From Ascaris suum (lineage: Eukaryota > Nematoda > Chromadorea > Rhabditida > Ascarididae): a stretch of 64,000 bases of DNA. Shown here in pieces: positions 55,757-64,000 of the stretch. Positions within the stretch are counted from its first letter, which is position 1. Each line of letters starts with the position of its first letter. The translations under genes and the position numbers were made by a program. The notes below the pieces were generated by a model. It was not told where the DNA came from. It saw only the letters and a list, made by a program, of their open reading frames with translations, and ran no database searches. Location: the NCBI GenBank assembly GCA_013433145.1, contig CM024168.1, positions 13,880,868 to 13,944,867 of the forward strand. Reading direction: 5' to 3'.

Positions 55757-57247
55757 TGTACTTTTAATGGGTGTGGAAAAGTTTTCAGTAAGGGAATGGT
55801 GCTGTAAAACACTTAAACAAGTATGCAAACATTTCACTGATATTAGTACCGATCGGTTGTGATGGGCCCTTCCTAGAAGGCTAGTAAGAATGATGACCCA
55901 ACATCAATAAAGCCCTATGTGCGTTCACAGCGCTGTTGCAACTGCTCAACGTGTCTACTGCTTCGAGGGAAAAACGAATGGCCACAGAAAGCAGCAGACT
56001 TGAGATTTGTGAATTAGCAATGAAATAGCTGTACTGATAAGAAATAAACGACTAATAATAATACTCCAAAGCAAACGAAGGTGCTGTTGTAATTCGACGA
56101 GAAACACTATTCACCGCACCGGAAACTCGATTTCAACGTGAAAAAGTACGCTGTCTTGAGTTATCATAAAAAATTCAGGTAGAAATTAGAAAATTTTTTG
56201 GAGAGGATGACAAAAATAGAGGAAATAGGGGAACAAGAGATTGATATGTGAGTGTATTTAAATCGAATGCCAAAAATACATACATAAGTAACATCTTCAA
56301 GTATTGTTTTAAATGAATGATAGACAGTTTGCGAATGAATTGATGGATCTAATGAATCTATTCTAAACGCTCTCACTCTCGAATCAAAGCATCCTCCACA
56401 TACTCTCAAGGAGACAGCTGTCACCTATTACTAAAATACAACCCACGAACAGCTGTCAATGCTGTTGTTTACAATGACGCATGAGAGTGAAGCCAGAGAC
56501 ATAGCGAGGGAGCAAAATGCCAGCCAGAGTTTATCTCAAGCTTTCATAGAAATCAACACTTTTTTTTCAGTTCACCACTTCAAGTTCAAATCGTTATCTC
56601 TAGGAACCAGTTTTTTTTTTCGTATTGACAAACTTGTGATAGCATTTTTTAGTGCCTGTGTTACATAATTATGATTATATGAATGTGATAATCAATTGCT
56701 TATTGGGTGCTCGAGAAGAGTGTTTAACAATTTAATGACTAAGATATTTAAATCAAAAAACTAATTAAAACTTCATGAAACGATTGCAAATAATGCAAAA
56801 AATAAAAGAACTGAAATTGCAATGCCATTAGAAATATTCCTAATCATTGATACGACAAATCATCGCAACGCATTGCGAAAAAAATCATTTACGCATTTAC
56901 GTTTTGGACTATTGTGCCACAACGCATAATCTAATTGTTGACGCCCATCAATGCCGAAAAGCACTACAATCGATAATTAACAAAAAGCTATGAATCGCAT
57001 AGAACTCAACCTTTTCTGACAGAGTTCACAAGGAGAACAATCCATATTCGCCATTGCCCCAAACCACTTAAATCAGCAATGTTTTGAATGATTCAAACGT
57101 GAACCAAGTGGACGTATGTAAATTACATATCATATACTGCTCATCAGCGCAATCAAATGCAAATTTCTCTTTAAATAATCTTGTCATTTGTTAACAAAAT
57201 AAAAGAACCAACTTTTGGCATATTATAGAGTCAACTTCTTTTCCACT

Positions 57248-57657
57248 ATGAGAAGAATAAGTGCAAGAATTGGGAAATTCTTCCTACTTCGCTTGGTGAG
57301 GTGTGAAATGTTGGGCATTACATCTGTTTTGCAAGTCGCAGTCGGAAGTTTCAAATGAAAGAAAAATGTTCCCCGAGCGTTCTCATATAGGTGGACATTG
57401 AATCATGTTCGAGATGGGTTTTGCGCTTCAATAAATTACACCACATGGTTGGTAACTTCATCGACATAACGGAAATGATCTGGTACGACATCAGTTTTTT
57501 GTTCATATTCTTCTTCATGTTTTCTCACCGCGCAGACAGACAGCTATACACACGCATAAAAATAGCGTCGAAACGCGTAAAAAGCCAAGATGTGTCATCA
57601 ACTGTAGAAATTATCGAAAAAGAAATTCAAAAGCGCTCCAAACCGATATTCCATTAA
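57248..57657 (+). CDS. Small single-pass membrane protein, two exons, function unknown
   Basis: Exon 1 (57248-57295) encodes MRRISARIGKFFLLRL and ends at a good donor (gtgagg). A 95-nt intron ends in catatag, and exon 2 (57391-57657) continues in phase 0 to a TAA, giving 104 aa. The first 16 residues are basic and hydrophobic. One membrane segment, about WYDISFLFIFFFMF, is followed by a basic, charged tail (RIKIASKRVKSQ, then IIEKEIQKRSKPIFH). An AATAAA lies 39 bases after the stop. I recognise no family. Alternatives are that exon 2 is the last exon of a longer gene, or that translation starts at an ATG inside exon 2. No transcript data support it yet. Confidence 0.5.
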
Positions 57658-57695
57658 AGAATTTTCTTTTCCTTAAAACTTATATTATGAAAATG

Positions 57696-57701
57696 AATAA
57701 A
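57696..57701 (+). terminator. Probable polyadenylation signal of the small membrane protein gene
   Basis: AATAAA 39 bases downstream of the stop codon at 57655-57657, a typical nematode spacing. Confidence 0.5.
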
Positions 57702-59058
57702 GTTGAGTCATAGTTAAATCCGATAGATGGACGCTCCCATACCACAGAGTTTGCGCTTACTCCGTATTATGCAAAAATTTGAGGCTTATGTGATATAAGT
57801 GGTAATTATCTTATCGCGAAAAATATTACCAAAAATGATTGAATAAAGCAAATGAAGGAAATTCAGGAGAAATTACAGGTGCAATGCTTTTTTGAGCGAA
57901 GAAGATTATTCGGAATTTATGGCTCAAAACACCTCACTCACTGTCGTGCATTTTTTTTTTGATGCATTTTATTTGAAATCTCTTACTGCATGGTGAATTG
58001 TTTTATTGGACCGGCTGGCGACGTTTTAACCTTCTATAGTGAATTCATCCGAATCTAATATACTGAATAAAAGCGCCTTAAATTTCTCCAACATTCTCCT
58101 CTCTTTATCATCTGCAATATATGGAAATCGGTGGACATATTTTAAAAAGAAACTGCAGATTAAGACCGGAAAAACAAAAGGGACTTTCGTCGCTTTGCTC
58201 AACGCAGCAAATTCAATTGTAAAGGTCAGATATACTCAAGTGGATCGACAATGAAAGTTATTTTTCGCAACCAAATTTGCCAGATTTCCAGAGTTTACTG
58301 CGAAAAATTTTGTGTTCAGTTGCTCACTCGATCGACGGCTGTTCCTCAGAGGCTTTCAGCCATAAAATTCGCAATGTGAACATGCTTATGCGAACCTACA
58401 CTGAGGTCTCCTCGAAGCAAACGCAACGCTTTAAAAAAGAATAAACTTTAAGGCACCTACAAGCTTTGCAATAAAGTCGCTATATTTCACCGAATCAAAG
58501 AACTCAAAAATATTACCAATCCGCAATAAGTGGGACATAGTTCCTTGCTTATTTCAAACTCTTTCTTTCCATGTTATGTGTTACGCTTTCATTTTTATCT
58601 TTATTTCAGCCTAAATCTTCTAATTGGCTATTTAAGCAATTCTAAGTCACAAAATATTTAAGTGATGAACAGCAATAATGCAAACTTTCAAAATAGTTAA
58701 CGGACGGAAGATTTAAACAGGACCTGAATGAGGAACGAAACAGAATCGTCGTCTAGGCGATAAAACGAGTGAACAGTTCCGATAAAATTTGCAATCATCA
58801 GTGTTGCTTTAGGCATAAGAAAACGGAAACCGCCCGCATGCATCGAACATTTCGTTGCAGTGAAGTTATTGTTGACGATTCACCAATAATCCCAGGGGGA
58901 ATAGGAAAGGGCGCTTCATAGAGCGCTCACAGGACAATTGCACATCACAACGAACCCCTTAGCAAATGAGCGACATATGCCTTCTATAACTTCAATACAC
59001 CGAAAGAGTCCTCTCCTCGAAATTCTGTTAAATGTATTATCATAAAAGCTTGAGTAAG

Positions 59059-59060
<2 letters not shown>

Positions 59061-59100
<40 letters not shown>
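59061..59100. repeat. (TC)n microsatellite
   Basis: Twenty uninterrupted TC units, followed after a short gap by another CTCTCTC. Confidence 0.95.
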
Positions 59101-59103
<3 letters not shown>

Positions 59104-59115
59104 ATGATCTCTCTC

Positions 59116-59235
59116 TCAATGTACACATGCTCGGCAATGCGTCTTCTCCGCAAGCTGCTGAACCTCAATCTTCTTGTGGATGTACAACTGCAAGCAGTGC
59201 AGCATCCAACCCGCATATCTCGATAACACGCCCTT
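59116..59235 (-). CDS. Coding-like terminal exon candidate, function unknown
   Basis: On the minus strand an acceptor (aattttag) opens a 39-codon frame ending in TGA. It reads RYAGWMLHCLQLYIHKK, then IEVQQLAEKTHCRACVH, a helical, protein-like composition. No partner exon or polyadenylation signal was found. It could be chance. Confidence 0.2.
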   Translation of the reverse strand, partial: KGVLSRYAGWMLHCLQLYIHKKIEVQQLAEKTHCRACVH

Positions 59236-60009
59236 CTAAAATTTATGGGCGCTACATGCCATGATTTGATGAAATTTCGATTCTAATCATATTTTTTTCC
59301 TTTCAGTCGATGAGTAGGACTGCCTTCAGAAAAACACCAAGAGAAACGTGAAAAAATAAACCAGAAGATTGATAAGTTACTCGTGAACGGTGTAACCGGC
59401 TCGAAGGTGCACATATGGTTTGCTTTTATCATTATCCATCTTATCCCGATTCAAATGTTCTGTAAGCAGCGACAACACATGGCCGTAATAAAAACTCAGA
59501 CATGTGCCCTATAAATGTGATAAACAGCTATGTGCACAAAAAAAAGAGGGAATATGTGCAAGGAAAAGTGCATAACACGATACGAGCTTTTTGGAGTCCC
59601 TTGCCTAAAGTAAACCAACCAGTCGGCTCAGTATTCATATGAACAGTGAAATAATGCCTCACATGTTTTTCATATGCGACCGATCGCTGCACAACTATCC
59701 CAGAGGAAAAGTGTCCATTTGGTAGCTCGTTCAAGTGCCAGTACTCAAACAGAACACAATCAGTCATGTAAGTGGGCTTATGAGGTCACATGTAGATTAT
59801 GTCATCGTACTCCAGCAACGTGAATTTCGTGGTTCGCGACAATAAGAAGACTGGCCCATTGGATACATGCACAAGTTAGCGTAAAAGTCCGATCACTTTC
59901 GCATCTACGGAGCTAACCTGCTCGCTCAGCCATGTGGAGACGGAGACTCAGCTGGTAATTTGAGAGGCCCTCGTTATGCACATCCACGGATGTGGATTAG
60001 TGTTCCGAA

Positions 60010-60275
60010 TTCGCCACCACTTTTCCCCTCACAGAGGTGACCATAAATGTCGCCCCCCTCCGAAAAGTCTCCATGACCACATCTTTCTGCGAGGGCGCCC
60101 TGTCGGCTTCGCCACCTCTATGTGTGATGTTGAAAAGGATGGTCCTGCCGTCGCGAGCTCAAAATTTTTTCGCAGAGTTGCAGGAACACATGGAAACTCT
60201 GCCGGGCCAATATACGCTGAAAGAAGACGTGACGTATGGATGTTAGCAGAGAAATAATGACTTATTGCGAAAGAG
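60010..60275 (+). repeat. Dispersed repeat, copy B
   Basis: Diverged copy of the sequence at 33190-33480, same orientation, more GC-rich. It contains an open frame with FAELQEHMETLPGQY that is only partly kept in the other copy. The shared 3' phrase is CTTATTGCGAAAGA near 60258. Confidence 0.5.
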
Positions 60276-63200
60276 GATAGCTGGTTATAATGAATATAAC
60301 CACATAACGATAACTAAAACAAGCTGGAGCTGCACGACTCAGCGTCAATATTTTAGAAAGAAATTCACTCATATGCAGTCAAACAAAGTATCAAGTTTGA
60401 TAGAGTTAGAAAGAAAGCGTTGAAACCGAGAAAAGAATCAGGTGGTGCAAGAACTGTGCTCTCTCCTTAAGTGAATCACTCCAACGAGAAAAACATTCTT
60501 ATCAATGAAACTTGCAAATGTGACCTTCATAAACAAAGACAACGGCGATGCAAAATATGCGTTCAATCCTAGGCCTCTATCGCAGTCGCCTAGTGAATCG
60601 AAATTCGTCAAAATTTCTCTTCGAGCACAACCTTCTATTGCAGCGGAAACGCGAATGCAATGCTTTCACTACGCTTTTCGCAATCATCTTCCAATACGGA
60701 TTAATTTAGTTAAAATCAGAGAAGAAATGAATCACGCAAGGGGAAAAGATCGTTCGACATGATATCAAGAGAGCTTACAACACTGTCATGCCACGCAGAG
60801 CCCTTTAGCTGACGAAAACAAGTTGCGCATGAACGGAAACCCCTCCAGCTTGTTAAGAAGTTATTTGACGAGGCACAGAATGGAAACCTTATAAGCCATA
60901 TAATATCACAAAGAAAAGCCATTGCTGTCGGCCCGACAAGGTACCATGTTATCGTCCTTCCGTCTGTAAGCTTTCCGTCTTTTTCGACCTCGAAAAAAGG
61001 CCGTTGGCTGGGAGAGTAGTTGTGTATGCAAACGATTAGCAGCTTATTTCAAAATGGCAAGAGTTGGAAGGAACAAGAGAAAAGATTGTTTGATCAATAT
61101 TAGAGGAACAAAAATTAGCAGAAACTTCGCTAAACAACAACATCTATTCGTTATGATTCTTTAAACTGCTGTAATTCATGTTTCCATGGCCAAATGTTCG
61201 AAAACAATATAACTTAATGCTTCATCACCTCGGAGCGCATTATGCGAAATATAGTTTAGCGAGTTCAAACTTTTGTGAGTTGTGCCAGTTTCTAAAAAGG
61301 TCTCTGGCAGCTACGATGAGTCTTGCACAGCAACTTGTCTAGAACAAAACACACCTTTTGAACTTCATATGCAACTTCTATATAACACAATAACTTGGAC
61401 AGTGTAAAAACGATCCCGCGATGAAATCAGACGTTCTCCGCACTCCATCCCCGATGGCCCTGGAGAGGGGCAGTGGGCTTTCCGCCCCCTGAAAAGCCCC
61501 ACGCGGAGGATAAGGGATTTTAGGGAGGAGAGGCTTTCTTTTCCCCAAATAGAAGAATGCCCCACACGAGGCTTTTCAGAAGTGCCCTGGCGGAGACCAC
61601 CATCTGTACACTAGTGGATACCTATTTTCTCACCCGACATACTTTAGCAGGTCCTCAGTCAGCTTTCGCTGTGAGTGATGAGGCTGCTGCGGACCCAAGT
61701 TGATCTCGCAACATCGCGGATCTTCGTGGCCAGATGAGATCAAAGCAGACTCTTGAAAAAAATTTGGAGCGAGGTTGCCTTGCCGGTTATAAGTCCCGCA
61801 CACGCAATAGCACGCTCAAAATACGTATAGATTTTAACTCATCACAGTGCACTCTGAGAATTCAAGTTCGCAAAAACATCTAAGCAGCGGTACTATGCAT
61901 ATCGGGAACGCAAACGAAAAAGGAATCGCTCCGCGTTTGAAAGATGAATTTCGGATGCTATTTGCTATAGCAGAGTTGTCTTGCTTTTTACCTAAATATA
62001 AATGCGATAGGGACAAAGAAAGGAATGAAAAAATACAACTAGAAAGGAAATGCAGTGAGGTTACAAGAGCTAAGCCAATATTTGTTGCACATTTTCACAT
62101 TTATAAAAAACAAAGCACTGTTTTCTTTGAAAACCCTCCAACTTTTTCTAATTTGGTGTCAGAAGCACTTTTACGGACTTACCGTGGATAAAGAAATTTG
62201 TTTGTTTGAATTCCCGCCTCAAATACTTTTTGAAAATCATATCAAAAGGGTAAAAATTACGCGATGAGTTCCGAGTAAATTCTCTGCAAAGCAGGAACAT
62301 TTAGAACTTTGCTGCTATGAAGACCATTAAGAAGTCATAGATATAACCTCTTTAGTGGTATAGATAAAGCAGATATATAAAGGCGGAAGCGAGTTGCTCA
62401 ATGTTTGAGCAGGAATTTGCCTAAATTTGCTAAATCAGATGGAAGCTTGTCGCAAGGATTTGTCAGACGTCTGCAACTCTGTTGAGGAATGCGCCTTTCA
62501 CATCGTTGATTCCTTAAATTTGGTTCGTTATATTCGTCATGAAAATTGCGAAAGTTGATTTGCTAAATTGAAAGAGGCTTTCAAACTCGCTTCTCTATCG
62601 TATTGTTGCTTTTATTACAACAGGAATACCAATGTGCTCAGCAATGACATATCAGTAGGAGGGAGAATGAAGAAGGAAAACGGTCGATAAAGATGAAGGA
62701 AATGGAGCAATTTCCACTGGAATTTCAAATGAGAGTTACACTAATATTTGTAACTATATGCTTCGATGACACCGCTCCAGTGGATAACAACAGGCACATG
62801 TTCCTCCAATCAATTGAAGAGACATTTAACATGATAATTATATATTATATGGCTAGATGTAATGAATTAATTATTAAGTTTGTTGAGCATACGTAATTAT
62901 ATAATATGAACATAATCAGATAAATAGAACGACAAAGTCACATAATCTTGAGGGAAAATAGCCACGAGGTGATATGACAAGATGACGTTGTTAGTTGGAG
63001 GCGGGTCGAAGAGTGGCTCTGTGCTTACGGGAAACAAAAAAATCGCTAGTTGCTTTTTTCAAAACTGGCCAATCAGCTCGCCACTGCGCACAGTAGTCTC
63101 GCAGCATCGCTCGTGCGCACACCGCAATTTTTCATATAGGTGCATGGTCGAGGAAAACTTCCTTCTTCTAAAGGCGTTCAAGAGCACTTCATGACCACAA

Positions 63201-64000
63201 ATATACACTTGAACAAGCTCACCTCATCCATGGACGTACTCTTCTCAGTATTGCATTCAAAGGACAGAATGTGAGTAGGCCTTTACTCTTCCCTTCCCTT
63301 CCCTTCCAAATTTTCCCGGACTCTTACGCAGAAAAAATCTTGCTACGATTTGAGAAGATTAGTTACTTCATCCTTCATTTTCCTTCGAAAATTTTTTTCT
63401 GGAAACCTGAGATTTGCGGTACATCCCTCGGCTTTAGAACGACTATGTTGTTTACCTCTCTAACGTGAACATTTCAATAAATGCAGCAGATTGGATACCA
63501 AGGCTACACAACCATAAAGTGCAGTTTTTCACCAATTGCAGTAAAAGGCAATTGTTGAAAAAAAAGAACATATTTGGTGAAATATACGCATCACTTACAA
63601 ATAAAATAGTGTGACAGAATCACGAAGCAATGTTTTGGAAAATTAAAGAATAGTGTAATGCATAATTGAACGTATGCAAATCCAGTAATGAAAAAAACAA
63701 TTGTGTGGCATTCTAAAAACTAACTTGGGAAATGATGTCAAGAGCACATGGCGCCACTTTTCCAGAAAATTTGAATTTTTCCTGTGCAGTTTATCCTGAC
63801 TCAACCTTGAAATGGAACATCATCACTACACGTTTTATGTTCTCTCATCACTCGCCTTCAGTACAAAGCACACTTACTACTGAATCAAGGTTACCCTGCG
63901 AAAATTCGACGAGCTAACTTTTGACGGTCGGCCATTCACCGTCAAATCAACTGATGTATAGAAATCACAGGAGGTGACAGCAAGGGTGGTTAGAGGTGCC

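Larger units (their letters stand above)
53229..57247. other. Intergenic region upstream of gopc
   Basis: About 4 kb with no recognised gene. It holds the inverted repeats at 54507-54551 and 55672-55756 and an imperfect repeat of an AACTATAGGCA phrase near 54396 and 54478. A frame near 55230-55415 carries CxxC-type cysteine pairs (KCNFCGQI and STICEICD) but has no other support. Confidence 0.45.
57702..64000. other. Gene-poor right end of the window
   Basis: About 6.3 kb. It holds the TC microsatellite at 59061-59100, a coding-like minus-strand stretch at 59116-59235, repeat copy B at 60010-60275 and a locally GC-rich patch at about 61430-61620. Open frames at 59528-59767 (minus) and 61847-62191 (plus) are unassigned. 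Nothing else is supported. Confidence 0.45.

Overview
This window looks like chromosomal DNA of a nematode, most likely a rhabditid (clade V) species. Four conserved eukaryotic genes can be assembled exon by exon. Their start codons sit 0 to 13 bases after a 3' splice acceptor with no coding exon upstream, the usual sign of spliced-leader trans-splicing. Acceptors are nematode-like (TTTCAG, TTTTAG, TTTAAG). Introns are mostly 0.4 to 2.7 kb, long for Caenorhabditis and more like parasitic strongylids. I cannot name the species.

Layout. (1) 85-4734, minus strand: the 5' six exons of rpn-10/PSMD4, the ubiquitin receptor of the 26S proteasome, cut by the left window edge. (2) 9128-16182, plus strand: a complete nine-exon beta-lactamase-fold (LACT family) protein of 430 aa with a membrane anchor and one likely GC-AG intron. 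(3) 16183-27427: about 11 kb without a recognisable conserved gene, holding a degenerate non-LTR retrotransposon (18590-19560), an orphan coding-like exon (22542-22851, minus) and a degenerate pyrimidine hexamer tract. (4) 27428-35122, plus strand: an eight-exon UDP-glycosyltransferase of 520 aa, also with a GC-AG intron. (5) 43197-53218, minus strand: a ten-exon GOPC/PIST Golgi PDZ and coiled-coil protein, convergent with the UGT gene. (6) 53219-64000: mostly non-coding, with two strong inverted repeats, a plausible two-exon single-pass membrane protein gene (57248-57657, plus) and a second copy of a dispersed repeat.

The genes do not form a pathway. They are a proteasome subunit, a probable serine hydrolase, a detoxification enzyme and a Golgi trafficking adaptor. 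rpn-10 and the LACT gene are divergent and separated by 4.4 kb. I saw no tRNA, rRNA, CRISPR or operon-like gene cluster. Exon borders were set by hand from splice signals, phase continuity and family similarity, and no search or transcript data were available. The most useful items for follow-up are the splice-signal anomalies (two GC-AG introns and a relaxed acceptor -3 base), the near-perfect 42-bp palindrome, and several unassigned coding-like exons.
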